Shown here piece by piece: positions 36,868-45,084 of a stretch of DNA of 64,000 nucleotides. Within the stretch, counting starts at the first letter, position 1. Each line of letters starts with the position of its first letter. This DNA comes from Haloglomus litoreum. GTDB taxonomy: Archaea; Halobacteriota; Halobacteria; Halobacteriales; Haloarculaceae. The DNA is taken from NCBI RefSeq assembly GCF_029338515.1, contig NZ_CP119988.1:1612001-1676000 (forward strand). Reading direction: 5' to 3'. Under the pieces are notes generated by a model. The model ran no database searches. It saw nothing but the letters and a program-made list of their open reading frames with translations, and had not been told where the DNA came from. The position numbers were made by a program, and so were the translations under genes.

Positions 36868-37839
36868 GTGTGCCCTCCATCTGCGATTCGAACGGACTCA
36901 CTGACGAAGTCCTACGGCGGAGTCACTGCCGTCGATGACCTGGAGTTGACGGTTCGATCTGGCGAGGTGTTTGGTTTCCTCGGCCCCAATGGAGCCGGAA
37001 AATCGACGACTATCGACCTGTTGGTCGGATTCACGGCCCCGACAGCCGGAAGTGGGTGGGTCCTTGGAACCGACATCCGGGACGATGCCGACGAACTCCG
37101 CCGCGATGTCGGGATACTGCCCGATGATTACGCTGTCTTCCCCGAGCTGACCGGTCGGGAACACCTCCGGTCGATGCGTCGGCTGAAAGGGAATGACGAC
37201 GATCCCGACCGTGTATTCGATCTCGTCGGCATCAACGAAGCGGACCGAGACCGAGTTGCCGGTGAGTACTCGAAGGGGATGTGTCAGCGACTCGCCCTTG
37301 GGATGGCGCTCGTCTGTGAGCCGGACCTGCTCGTCCTAGACGAGCCGACATCGGGACTCGACCCCGATGGCGTCGCTACCGTCCGTGACATCGTCCGTGA
37401 CAAGGCGTCTGACGGAACGACGGTGTTCTTCTCGAGTCATCACCTCGCAGAGGTCGAAGCCGTCTGTGATCGAGTGGGCATCATGAACCAAGGCCGGCTG
37501 GTCGCTGTCGATACCATCGATTCCCTTCGGGAGAGGGCGCCTTCCGACACGCGCCTTCGAATGCGTGTCGCGGAAGAGCCCCCATCCCACGTCGTCGATA
37601 GACTCTCCGCTCAGTCGGGTACCGTGCCGGTATCCGTAACCGATGACGAAGTCGTTGTCGCTTGCGAGGAGTCGAGCGCGAAGGCGGAAGCCATCCAGAC
37701 GCTCCACCGGTCGGTTCCGGTGCTCGATTTCGACGTGGAGTCTACATCGCTCGAACACGTGTTCGATGCGTACACTGACTCCGACCGGGAGACAGAGCGC
37801 CAATCCAGCGATGAGGCGGCCAGGGGGAGGAGGACATGA
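36868..37839 (+). CDS. ABC transporter ATP-binding protein (exporter type)
   Basis: 323 residues if started at the GTG at 36868 (MCPPSAIRTDSLTKSYGG); ATGs at 36826 and 36778 would add unrelated sequence. Walker A is GPNGAGKST, the signature is YSKGMCQRLALGMAL (the KGM variant common in drug and CcmA-like exporters), and Walker B is LLVLDEPTSGLD, followed by the switch His (FFSSHHLAEVE). The C-terminal 90 residues are a regulatory extension. It overlaps the permease gene by ATGA. The pair belongs to the less GC-rich segment and is probably a one-permease exporter that homodimerises. Confidence 0.88.
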   Translation: MCPPSAIRTDSLTKSYGGVTAVDDLELTVRSGEVFGFLGPNGAGKSTTIDLLVGFTAPTAGSGWVLGTDIRDDADELRRDVGILPDDYAVFPELTGREHLRSMRRLKGNDDDPDRVFDLVGINEADRDRVAGEYSKGMCQRLALGMALVCEPDLLVLDEPTSGLDPDGVATVRDIVRDKASDGTTVFFSSHHLAEVEAVCDRVGIMNQGRLVAVDTIDSLRERAPSDTRLRMRVAEEPPSHVVDRLSAQSGTVPVSVTDDEVVVACEESSAKAEAIQTLHRSVPVLDFDVESTSLEHVFDAYTDSDRETERQSSDEAARGRRT

Positions 37840-38636
37840 CCTTCGTCGATTATCTTGTACATGACCTCCTTCTCACACGTCGGTCGAAGGTTGGTCGCAC
37901 CGTCTTCGCCGCCCTCGGTTTAGCACCGCTCGCGGGAGTCGGACTCTCGTTCGTCCTCTCGAACGACACCCTCACTGCCCGGTTCGTCCTTCTCTCGATG
38001 TGGCTCGTCGTCAGCGGCGTCGTCCCGATCGTCGCCATCCTCGGATCCGCAGCGGCGATATCGGGTAACCGCGAGTCGGGCCGACTCCGGCTCGTTCTCG
38101 GGTCGCCGACGGCGCAAGCGGATGTCTTCTTCGGGACGTTCGCCGCGAGACTCCTGCTCGTCCAGTTCGCTCTTCTGGTCGGCCTCTCCGTCGCTGTCGC
38201 CCTGATGATCGTCCTCTCGTTGCCGATGGCCCTCGGACGGCTGGGAGGGTTTCTCCTGTTCACCCCGTTGATGGCGACAGCGTACGTCTCCCTTGGCGTC
38301 GCTGCATCGACAACGTCTCGGACGCAGTTACGGAGTCTCTCCCTTGGCGTCGCTGCATTCGTCGCGACTCTCGCCTGGCCGCAGGCGGCAACCGTTCTCG
38401 CCGATGTCTTCGAGTCGCTTTCAGGAATCACACTCTCGGATACGCTCGTCCACTTCGTCGGTACCCTGAGTCCGTTCGGTGCCTACGCTCAGGCTATCGG
38501 AGACGGGGAGGCGATATACGGGATGGCTGCGTCGACACCGTTGCTCCGATCGGGGGCGATGGGTCTGGTCTTGCTTCTGTGGGTCGTGGCTCCACTGGTG
38601 TTCGGATACCAACAGTTCGTGACGGCAGACGTGTAG
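37836..38636 (+). CDS. ABC transporter permease
   Basis: 266 residues with six predicted membrane spans, beginning TFVDYLVHDLLLTRRSKVGR and then VFAALGLAPLAGVGLSFVLS. The cytoplasmic loop ISGNRESGRLRLVLGSPTAQ is the coupling helix region of ABC-2-type exporters: the 'E-x-x-x-G-x-x-x-x-L-x-S-P' motif. It overlaps the ATPase gene by ATGA, so it is translationally coupled. The substrate is unknown; the neighbouring broken lipoprotein gene may once have been part of the same system. Confidence 0.88.
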   Translation: MTFVDYLVHDLLLTRRSKVGRTVFAALGLAPLAGVGLSFVLSNDTLTARFVLLSMWLVVSGVVPIVAILGSAAAISGNRESGRLRLVLGSPTAQADVFFGTFAARLLLVQFALLVGLSVAVALMIVLSLPMALGRLGGFLLFTPLMATAYVSLGVAASTTSRTQLRSLSLGVAAFVATLAWPQAATVLADVFESLSGITLSDTLVHFVGTLSPFGAYAQAIGDGEAIYGMAASTPLLRSGAMGLVLLLWVVAPLVFGYQQFVTADV

Positions 38637-38730
38637 CACGCTGAGTCGGGCCGACAGCTCTCGTTTCCGCCTCCGGACCGGGGACCACCTCTATTCCCGT
38701 TCGACCTCGTACACAATCGGAACACCAACC

Positions 38731-38759
38731 GTGCTGAATACGCGCGCTGTATCCAGCAC
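38731..38759. repeat. 11-bp inverted repeat downstream of ABC exporter
   Basis: GTGCTGAATAC and GTATCCAGCAC, separated by GCGCGCT, pair with one mismatch. It lies about 95 bp after the permease stop and about 75 bp past the end of the convergent gene at 38833. It could be an RNA hairpin terminator for either gene or a protein-binding site. Confidence 0.5.
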
Positions 38760-38832
38760 CGCCGACAAGAGAGGTCATCTCTGACGGATTTCGACACCCT
38801 GCCCGGGTCTGCGATCCTCCCGTCGAGGGGAC

Positions 38833-39288
38833 TCACCCACTCAGATCCTTCCGTCGCCGCCGGATCGCCTCGGCCTGCTCTCGCTGCCCGTCCACGTCCG
38901 CCAGTTGCTCGGCCGCCTCCAGGGTGCGGATGCCGTCGTCGAGGAAGCTCAGGATGTCGCCGGGGTAGGCGTAGACGAGGTAGTCGTCGCTCATCACGTC
39001 CACGATGGCCTCGGGGCCGAGCCCCTGCGCCCGGAGGTCGAGCAGGTAGGAGATGAACTTCTCCTCGGGGTGGCCACAGTGGGGGTTCGACTGGCAGTCG
39101 CAGTCGAGGAAGTCCTCGGCGAAGTCCAGCACCCGGTCCTGCGTCGCCTCGTCGAGGTTGGCCAGGCCCTCGCCCTGGAACAGGATGTCCAGCGTCGCCC
39201 CCGAGAACGCCCCCTTCGGGAAGTTCGTCTCCAGCTGGGAGGCGAGCTGCCGGTGGTTCTTGACGTATATCTTGTCCGTGATGGCCAC
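38833..39288 (-). CDS. small cysteine-rich haloarchaeal protein (DUF5814-like)
   Basis: 151 residues. It opens MAITDKIYVKNHRQLASQLE. A metal-site-like cluster FLDCDCQSNPHCGHPEEKF has four Cys/His within 15 residues. The rest is helical (LDLRAQGLGPEAIVDVMSDD, ILSFLDDGIRTLEAAEQLAD). From memory it resembles the domain found at the C-terminus of haloarchaeal DEAD/DEAH helicases (DUF5814) and also as a stand-alone protein; the function is not established. GC usage returns to the high haloarchaeal level here, marking the right edge of the atypical segment. Confidence 0.7.
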   Translation of the reverse strand: MAITDKIYVKNHRQLASQLETNFPKGAFSGATLDILFQGEGLANLDEATQDRVLDFAEDFLDCDCQSNPHCGHPEEKFISYLLDLRAQGLGPEAIVDVMSDDYLVYAYPGDILSFLDDGIRTLEAAEQLADVDGQREQAEAIRRRRKDLSG

Positions 39289-39372
39289 GCTTGTGCGTGC
39301 TTGTGGGCCGAGCGGCTAAAGCGCCGCGGTGTCCGGTGTGTGTCGGTGTGTCGGGGGACGGGGAAGGCGTAA

Positions 39373-39380
39373 CGTATATT
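39373..39380 (+). promoter_or_regulatory. TATA box for tRNA-His
   Basis: CGTATATT lies about 32 nt upstream of the mature tRNA 5' end, implying a short or absent 5' leader. Confidence 0.6.
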
Positions 39381-39408
39381 CCCGCCGCTGGATTACGAGG
39401 AGTTGCGT

Positions 39409-39480
39409 GTCCGGGTTGGGGTATTGGTATCCTCCAGGCTTGTGGTGCCTGGGAAGCGGGTTCGATTCTCGCACCCGGAC
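39409..39480 (+). tRNA. tRNA-His (anticodon GTG)
   Basis: The 72-nt sequence folds as a cloverleaf. The acceptor is TCCGGGT/ACCCGGA, with an extra encoded G at -1 opposite C73 as expected for tRNA-His. The D-arm is GGGGTATTGGTATCCT. The anticodon stem is CAGGC/GCCTG with loop TTGTGGT (anticodon GTG, 39442-39444), and the T-arm is GCGGG-TTCGATT-CTCGC. CCA is not encoded and no intron is seen. It is the only tRNA found in the window. Confidence 0.95.
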
Positions 39481-39515
39481 TTCTCACTTATATACTGGAT
39501 AAATTCTTTATACGG
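39481..39515 (+). terminator. AT/T-rich tract after tRNA-His
   Basis: The bases immediately after the tRNA are AT-rich with short T runs (TTCTCACTTATATACTGG, then AAATTCTTTAT) in an otherwise GC-rich chromosome, the usual look of an archaeal tRNA terminator. Confidence 0.45.
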
Positions 39516-39740
39516 GCGTCTATCCGGTTGTGTGGTGTATTGTATCATTTTCCCTCCGTCCTGGGCTCGCCGGCCCGTAGAACTCCCGTGTGAGGTGCCG
39601 TGACGTCGGGGCACCGCGGATTCAGGAACGAGGCCACGTTCAGGGCCACCGGGAACGTTCAGTCGGCGTCCCGAGCCCCGTCTCGCTGGGGGCGACGGTG
39701 CAGTGGCGTGTACGTCCGGACCCGATGGCCGTCCCGCCCG

Positions 39741-39748
39741 ACTTATGC
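39741..39748 (+). promoter_or_regulatory. TATA box of the CinA-like gene
   Basis: ACTTATGC is centred 27 nt before the ATG at 39772, which supports that start and a leaderless mRNA. Confidence 0.6.
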
Positions 39749-39771
39749 CCGCGCCGTGTCTCCCGTGCGGT

Positions 39772-40536
39772 ATGGACGCAGCGCTGGTCACCGTCGGTGA
39801 CGAACTCCTCGCGGGCGACACGGAGAACACGAACGCGACGTGGCTGGCCCGCGAGCTGACCGAGCGCGGGGTCGCAGTCAAGCGGGTCCTCACCGTACCC
39901 GACGTCGAAGGCGCCATCGCCGACGCCGTCCGGGAGTACGCCGACCGCTACGATGCCGTCGTCGTGACGGGCGGTCTCGGCGGGACACCGGACGACCTGA
40001 CGATGGACGCCGTCGCCGCGGCCTTCGACCGGTCGCTCGAGGAGAACGACCTCGCCCGCGCGGACCTCGAACGGACGCTGAAAGCCATCACGGACTCGTA
40101 CCCGGACCTGAACGTCGACATCGAGGCCGAGGCCTCCATCCCGGCCGGGGCGCGGCCACTCATCAACGACGCGGGCCTCTCGCCGGGCGCCGTCGTCGAG
40201 AACGTCTACGTCTTCCCCGGCATTCCGGGGGAGATGCAACGGATGTTCGAGGGCGTCGCCGACGAGTTCGCAGGCGATGTCGACTCCCGGGTCCTGTACA
40301 CGAGCGAGCCGGAGGCCAACCTCATCGAGCGGCTCGACGCCGTCCGGAACCGGTTCGGTGTGCTGGTCGGCTGCTACCCCGACCGCGCGGCGGGCCACAA
40401 CCGGCTGAAGCTCCGGAGCGAGGACCCCGGGAAGCTCGACGAGGCCACCGCGTGGCTCCGCGAGGAGGTCCGCCTGGTCGACCCGGACGCCGACACACAG
40501 GTCGGAGAGGCCGTCGGCGAGGACGACTCGGGGTGA
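39772..40536 (+). CDS. CinA N-terminal/molybdopterin-binding (MoaB/Mog-fold) domain protein
   Basis: 254 residues from MDAALVTVGDELLAGDTENT. The molybdopterin-binding fold motifs are GDELLAGDTENTNATWLARE, VVVTGGLGGTPDDLTMDAVA and VYVFPGIPGEMQRMFEG, i.e. the COG1058 domain found at the N-terminus of bacterial CinA. The C-terminal amidase domain of CinA is absent. Stand-alone COG1058 proteins have been linked to pyrophosphatase activity on ADP-ribose or nucleotide-type molecules and to competence/damage operons in bacteria; the archaeal role is unclear. Confidence 0.9.
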   Translation: MDAALVTVGDELLAGDTENTNATWLARELTERGVAVKRVLTVPDVEGAIADAVREYADRYDAVVVTGGLGGTPDDLTMDAVAAAFDRSLEENDLARADLERTLKAITDSYPDLNVDIEAEASIPAGARPLINDAGLSPGAVVENVYVFPGIPGEMQRMFEGVADEFAGDVDSRVLYTSEPEANLIERLDAVRNRFGVLVGCYPDRAAGHNRLKLRSEDPGKLDEATAWLREEVRLVDPDADTQVGEAVGEDDSG

Positions 40537-40595
40537 GCGTGCCCATCCACCACGCACGGGACCCATGAAACCGGTCGGGCCTCCGGTCGAATCGA

Positions 40596-40754
40596 ATGGA
40601 CGGCAGCCGTCTCCGGGCCGCGGTCCGAGCCACCCCGCTCCGGACCGCGCTGGTCGTCGTCACCGTCCTCTCGACCCTGTCCCGGCCGTCCCTCCCGGCC
40701 GCCGGTAGCGATGACGGCCGGGACCGGCTCCGGTCGCCGCTCGTGCGCGAGTGA
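40596..40754 (+). CDS. doubtful 52-codon ORF
   Basis: MDGSRLRAAVRATPLRTALV leads into a weakly hydrophobic stretch (VVTVLSTLSRPSLPAAGS) resembling a short signal peptide, then a charged end. There is no TATA box at the right distance and no recognisable family. In GC-rich DNA such ORFs are expected by chance; it is recorded because the 278-bp gap is otherwise empty. Confidence 0.2.
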   Translation: MDGSRLRAAVRATPLRTALVVVTVLSTLSRPSLPAAGSDDGRDRLRSPLVRE

Positions 40755-40814
40755 GCGGCCCCCGGCGATCCACGATAGCCGTGGCTTCAAGCCCCTCGGT
40801 GGTCTAGCGGCGGT

Positions 40815-42041
40815 ATGCCAAGCTACCGGATCGGGAGCATCTTCGGCATCCCGATCGAGCTGGATCTGACCTTCCTGCTGATCCTCCCGGTGTTCGCGTA
40901 CGTCATCGGGTCGCAGGTCGGCGAGTGGGTCGGCATCCTCAACGACGTGTTCGGTGCGGGCATCGCCGCGGCGCCACTGACGGGCGAGCCGGCGGTCGCG
41001 TTCGGTATCGGGACCGCCGCCGCCATCGCCCTGTTCGCCAGCGTGTTGCTCCACGAACTCGGTCACAGCGTGGTGGCGATGCGCTACGACGTGGAGATCG
41101 CCTCCATCAAGCTCTGGCTGTTCGGCGGCGTCGCCCAGCTCTCGCGCTTCCCCGACGACTGGCGACAGGAGCTGTACATCGCCATCGCCGGCCCCATCGT
41201 GAGCGTCCTGCTCGGGGTCGCGTTCTTCGTCGGCTTCCGCCTCGTCCCCGGTAGCGGCGGGGTCGCGACCGCTGCCATCGCGTTCCTGCTGGGCTACCTC
41301 GCCCTGACGAACGTCGCGCTCGCGATCTTCAACATGCTGCCCGGGTTCCCGATGGACGGGGGTCGGGTCCTGCGTGCGCTGTGGGCCCGGAACCAGCCCT
41401 ACGCCGTGGCGACCCGCCGGGCCGCGACCGTCGGGAAGGCGTTCGCCTTCCTGCTGGGCTTCTTCGCGCTGTTCGGTGGTAGCGGCATCAACCTCTATCT
41501 GGTCGCCATCGCCTTCTTCATCTACATGGGCGCCTCCTCGGAGGCCCAGCAGACGATGCTCCGGGCCGCGTTCGAGGGGGTCTCGGTCAGCGACGTGATG
41601 ACGCCGGTCGAGGAGGTGGAGACGGTCGACGCGAGAACCTCGGTCGCCGACCTCGTCGATCGGATGTTCCGCACCCGCCACACGGGATTCCCCGTGACCG
41701 AGAACGGGCGGCTGGTCGGCATGGTCACGCTGGAGGACGCCCGCGCGGTGAACGAGGTCGAGCGTGATGCCTACCGCGTCGAGGAGGTGATGTCGCGGGA
41801 CCTGCACACCATCGACGCCGACGCAGACGCGATGGAGGCGTTCTCCCGGATGCAGGAGCACGGCGTCGGCCGCCTCGTCGTCATCCGGGCTGACGGCGAG
41901 GGGGAGGAGGGGTCGTTCACGGGGCTCATCTCCCGGACGGACCTGATGACGGCACTCGATATCATCCAGTCCTCCGGTGGGGAGTCCGGCGCGCCGTCGC
42001 TGCGGCGGGAGACGGAGGGCGACCAGACGCGGGACGTGTGA
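40815..42041 (+). CDS. site-2 protease-like metallopeptidase (M50) with two CBS domains
   Basis: 408 residues. It opens MPSYRIGSIFGIPIELDLTF, the characteristic start of the CBS-containing S2P family. The zinc motif LLHELGHSVVAMRYD is in a membrane span near residue 80. The second site is IFNMLPGFPMDGGRVLRALW. About six spans are followed by two CBS domains at about 255-375 (VSVSDVMTPVEEVETVDART, VMSRDLHTIDADADAMEAFS). CBS pairs typically bind adenine nucleotides, so proteolysis may respond to energy status; relatives such as MjS2P are well studied. It is monocistronic. Confidence 0.93.
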   Translation: MPSYRIGSIFGIPIELDLTFLLILPVFAYVIGSQVGEWVGILNDVFGAGIAAAPLTGEPAVAFGIGTAAAIALFASVLLHELGHSVVAMRYDVEIASIKLWLFGGVAQLSRFPDDWRQELYIAIAGPIVSVLLGVAFFVGFRLVPGSGGVATAAIAFLLGYLALTNVALAIFNMLPGFPMDGGRVLRALWARNQPYAVATRRAATVGKAFAFLLGFFALFGGSGINLYLVAIAFFIYMGASSEAQQTMLRAAFEGVSVSDVMTPVEEVETVDARTSVADLVDRMFRTRHTGFPVTENGRLVGMVTLEDARAVNEVERDAYRVEEVMSRDLHTIDADADAMEAFSRMQEHGVGRLVVIRADGEGEEGSFTGLISRTDLMTALDIIQSSGGESGAPSLRRETEGDQTRDV

Positions 42042-42166
42042 TAACCTGGGGCGCTGGGGATTCGTGCACAACTCCCGGGACGCCGGGGGTGATGTCGGTG
42101 CTTCTGGAGTGTGGTCGGTGTGCGTGGTGAGTTCCGGTAGCGGTTCGGTCGTCGTCTCCGTCGTAG

Positions 42167-43474
42167 CTACAACCCGTCGATACGGTCGGCGCACTCGTAG
42201 CCCGCCACGATGGCCCCGTTCAGCGAGCGCTCGGGGTACTGCGCCCGCGAGGCCATCCCGGCGTAGTAGAGGCCCTCGGCCACGTCCTCGCCGAGGTCGT
42301 ACGGAACCACCTTCTCCAGGTAGCCGCGCTCGTACACCGGGGCCGTCCGGGGATTGCGGCCGACCTCCATCCACTCCACGGACGACCGGTCGAAGTCGGG
42401 GAACAGGTCCTCGATGCCCGTGAGCCAGTGCTCCCGGACCTCGCCGTCGTCCATCTCCCAGAGGGCCTCGTCCAGGTCCTGGACGTAACTGGCGGCGTAC
42501 AGCAGGTGTTCGCCGCCGTAGCGCTCCGCGGGCACGAAGTTCGTGTGCTCGATGAGCGCGCCGAAGGGTGCGTCGTCGGCGATGTTGAGCCAGTAGGTGT
42601 CCATCAGGGGCTCGTCCATCCCCAGTACCGCACAGACCGAGCCCTGGAAGTCGATGTCGCACTCGTAGCCGACCCACCGTTCGAGGAGGTGGGGCATCGT
42701 CGCCACCACCAGCGCATCCACGTCGTGGTCGGTCGTCGTCCCGTCCTGCTCGACGGTCACGGATTCGACGGCGTCACCGTGCTGGATGCCCGTGACGCGG
42801 GCGTCCGTCTCGATGTGTTCGCGGCCGACGTCGGCGACGAGCGCGTCGAGCAGTTGGGCGAAGCCGCCGTCGAGGTAGCCGAGTATCTCGCCGCGCCGGA
42901 GGTCGCGCTCGCCGCGGAACTTGATTCGTCCCAGCAGCCACGCCGCGCTCACGTCCTCCTTGCGCGACCCGAACTTCGCGTCCAGCAGCGGCTCGAAGAA
43001 GAACTCGTACACGCCGCGTGTGGTGTGCTCCAGCAGGAACTCGCGGATGGGGACGTCCTCGAAGTCCGCGAGGTCGTCGTACGTGTCGAAGGCGGGGACG
43101 CCGCCGCGGACGTCCACCTCCAGGGTGAGCATCCCGAGCCGGAACTTGTCGTACAGCGAGAGGTGGGGGTAGGCCAGGATCTCACCGGGCGTGTCCAGCG
43201 GATGGACGACGCCATCGACGTAGTACGCGTTCTTCCCGACGCGCCACTCCACCTCGTCGCCCAGGCCGAGCTCCTCGGCGAGTTCGACGATGGTCTCCTC
43301 CGATTTCGAGAGGTGGTGGTAGAACTTCTCGATGGGGTCGCCACGCGTCTCGTAGGTCGCAGCCAGTCCCCCGAGGTCGTCGCTCGCCTCGAACACCTGG
43401 ACCTCGTGGCCGCGCTGCTGCAGCCGGTGGGCGGCGGCCAGCCCGGCCATCCCGCCACCGACGATGCCGATCAT
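42167..43474 (-). CDS. FAD-dependent amine oxidase/phytoene desaturase-fold oxidoreductase
   Basis: 435 residues from MIGIVGGGMAGLAAAHRLQQ. The dinucleotide fold is at 2-30, followed by the GG motif DLGGLAATYETRGDPIEKFY. A C-terminal FAD contact is YYAGMASRAQYPERSLNGAI. The 'FYHHLSKSEETIVELAEELG' and 'LLDAKFGSRKEDVSAAWLLG' segments match the group often annotated as protoporphyrinogen oxidase-like or HpnE-like proteins in surface-sugar and lipid clusters. The reaction is unknown. It lies 74 nt downstream of the pilus-type operon in the same direction. Confidence 0.85.
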   Translation of the reverse strand: MIGIVGGGMAGLAAAHRLQQRGHEVQVFEASDDLGGLAATYETRGDPIEKFYHHLSKSEETIVELAEELGLGDEVEWRVGKNAYYVDGVVHPLDTPGEILAYPHLSLYDKFRLGMLTLEVDVRGGVPAFDTYDDLADFEDVPIREFLLEHTTRGVYEFFFEPLLDAKFGSRKEDVSAAWLLGRIKFRGERDLRRGEILGYLDGGFAQLLDALVADVGREHIETDARVTGIQHGDAVESVTVEQDGTTTDHDVDALVVATMPHLLERWVGYECDIDFQGSVCAVLGMDEPLMDTYWLNIADDAPFGALIEHTNFVPAERYGGEHLLYAASYVQDLDEALWEMDDGEVREHWLTGIEDLFPDFDRSSVEWMEVGRNPRTAPVYERGYLEKVVPYDLGEDVAEGLYYAGMASRAQYPERSLNGAIVAGYECADRIDGL

Positions 43475-43548
43475 GAGTCGTGGTCCGGCGGCGCCCTGTA
43501 AGGCGCTTGTGGATGGCCCCCATCGCCAGGCCGTGGGCCGTGCGAGGC

Positions 43549-45084
43549 TCACACCACCGCCGACCCGGCGACGAGTGCCAGGCAGAACACCGTCGCCGCG
43601 AGTGGCAGCGCCAGCCCGACCCGGTAGCCGATCCTGGCGCGGTCCATCCCGTACCGCAGCCCCGTCGCGAGCGCCGTCAGGAGGGCCGCCAGCACGAGGA
43701 CGTACCCGCCGACCGCCAGGCCGAGGTCGGCCACCGGGAGAGTGGTCCCGAGCCCCGGCGCCCCGCGATTCGTCAGCGTCGTTCCCGCCGCCCCGCCCGC
43801 CCGGCGGGCGGTTCCGGCCGCGAGCGCGACGGTCGTGCCGCCCACGAGCGGCCCGAACACCGCGGCCGTGTTGGCGAGCGTGGCGGTCAGGCGTGCGGTC
43901 TCCCGCCGGGTCCGCTCGGCCAGCCGCCGGAGCTGGTCGAGGTGCTCGCCCGTCGCGACGAGCAGGCTGCCCGCCGGCGGCCCGATCCGTCCGGCCTGCG
44001 CGAGGGTCCCGACCGCCCGAGCGAGGCGAGGGCTCGGCAGGTTCGCGACGGGGCCACCGGGGCCGAGGAACGCTGTTTCGACGCCGCAACCGAGCCGCCG
44101 GCCGCGTTCGGTTGCCACCTCGAAGGCCCCGCCGGCGGGCTCGCCGAGGGAGTCGGCAGCCTCAGCGATGGCCCGCTCGACCGCGACCCCGGCGGCGACC
44201 TCGCGGCCGACCGCGACCAGCGCGTCCGGGAGCGCCCGCTCCATCGCCGCGGCACGCTCCCTGACCGTGACCGCCGGACGGCAGTGCACCGCGAGGCCGC
44301 TGCCGGCAACCCCGGCCGCCGCGACCGGTGCCGCCCATCCCGGAACTGGTGGGAGCAGTCCGACGACCGCCCCCGCGAGGACGCCGGCACCGGCACCCAC
44401 AGCGATGGCTCTCCACGGTCCGTCGTGGCGTGCTGGATGTGATGCCGGGACCGGCTCGCGCGGGAAGGCGACCGGTCGGCGTGCCAGCAGCCAGCCGGCC
44501 GCCCCGAGGAGCGCACCGGGCAGGAGGAGGTCGTAGCCGACCACGACGGTCGCGAGCAGGACCCCACCGGGGACGCCGGCGGTCGCGGCGGCCGGGAGGA
44601 CGCCGACGAGTGCGAGCGGGAGCAACACGCCGAACGCGTACACCGCCGTCACGGGACCGTCGAGTGCCGATGCGGCGGCCGCGCTCCGGTCCTCGACGCC
44701 CTGCATGGCCGTCTCGGTCGCGCGTTCCAGTCGCCGCCGGCGCTCCCCGGCCGGAGCGCCGGTGGCGGCTCCGACCTGTCGGACGGCCCGCGCCAGATGT
44801 GGGTGGTCGTCGGCCGTCGCCGCAGCGAAGGACTCCAGGCCAGACTCCCCACGGCCCCGTGCCTGCCGGACGTGTGTCGCCAGCCGGTCAGCGAGCGGGC
44901 CGTCACCGTCCGCGCCGGCCGCCGCTACGGCCTCCGGGGTCGGCTCGGTACGCGCCCGGAGAGCCATCCGCCCGACCAGCCGTGGCACGGTCCCGGCGGC
45001 CCGGGCCGCCCGCAGGTGGGTCTGCAGCCCCGTCCGTCGGAGGGCCCGGTGGAGCAGCCGACGAGACCACGAACCGTCGGTCAC
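43549..45084 (-). CDS. type IV pilus/T2SS platform membrane protein (TadC/PilC-type)
   Basis: 511 residues with a GTG start inside the ATPase stop (GTGA). It has two T2SSF-like repeats: a helical cytoplasmic piece (SGLESFAAATADDHPHLARA), then spans near 145-190, and the second copy (RAAAMERALPDALVAVGREV with RAIAEAADSLGEPAGG). Further membrane spans lie at the C-terminus (VGGYVLVLAALLTALATGLR). It anchors the assembly ATPase in the membrane. Very Ala/Gly/Arg-rich composition and a degenerate pattern make it a divergent member. No pilin or prepilin peptidase gene is adjacent. Confidence 0.85.
   Translation of the reverse strand: MTDGSWSRRLLHRALRRTGLQTHLRAARAAGTVPRLVGRMALRARTEPTPEAVAAAGADGDGPLADRLATHVRQARGRGESGLESFAAATADDHPHLARAVRQVGAATGAPAGERRRRLERATETAMQGVEDRSAAAASALDGPVTAVYAFGVLLPLALVGVLPAAATAGVPGGVLLATVVVGYDLLLPGALLGAAGWLLARRPVAFPREPVPASHPARHDGPWRAIAVGAGAGVLAGAVVGLLPPVPGWAAPVAAAGVAGSGLAVHCRPAVTVRERAAAMERALPDALVAVGREVAAGVAVERAIAEAADSLGEPAGGAFEVATERGRRLGCGVETAFLGPGGPVANLPSPRLARAVGTLAQAGRIGPPAGSLLVATGEHLDQLRRLAERTRRETARLTATLANTAAVFGPLVGGTTVALAAGTARRAGGAAGTTLTNRGAPGLGTTLPVADLGLAVGGYVLVLAALLTALATGLRYGMDRARIGYRVGLALPLAATVFCLALVAGSAVV

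Noticed and set aside
39409-39480. tRNA-His as the integration site of the low-GC segment
   Set aside because: The high-GC cysteine-rich gene lies between the segment and the tRNA, and no repeat of the tRNA 3' end was seen at the segment's left edge.
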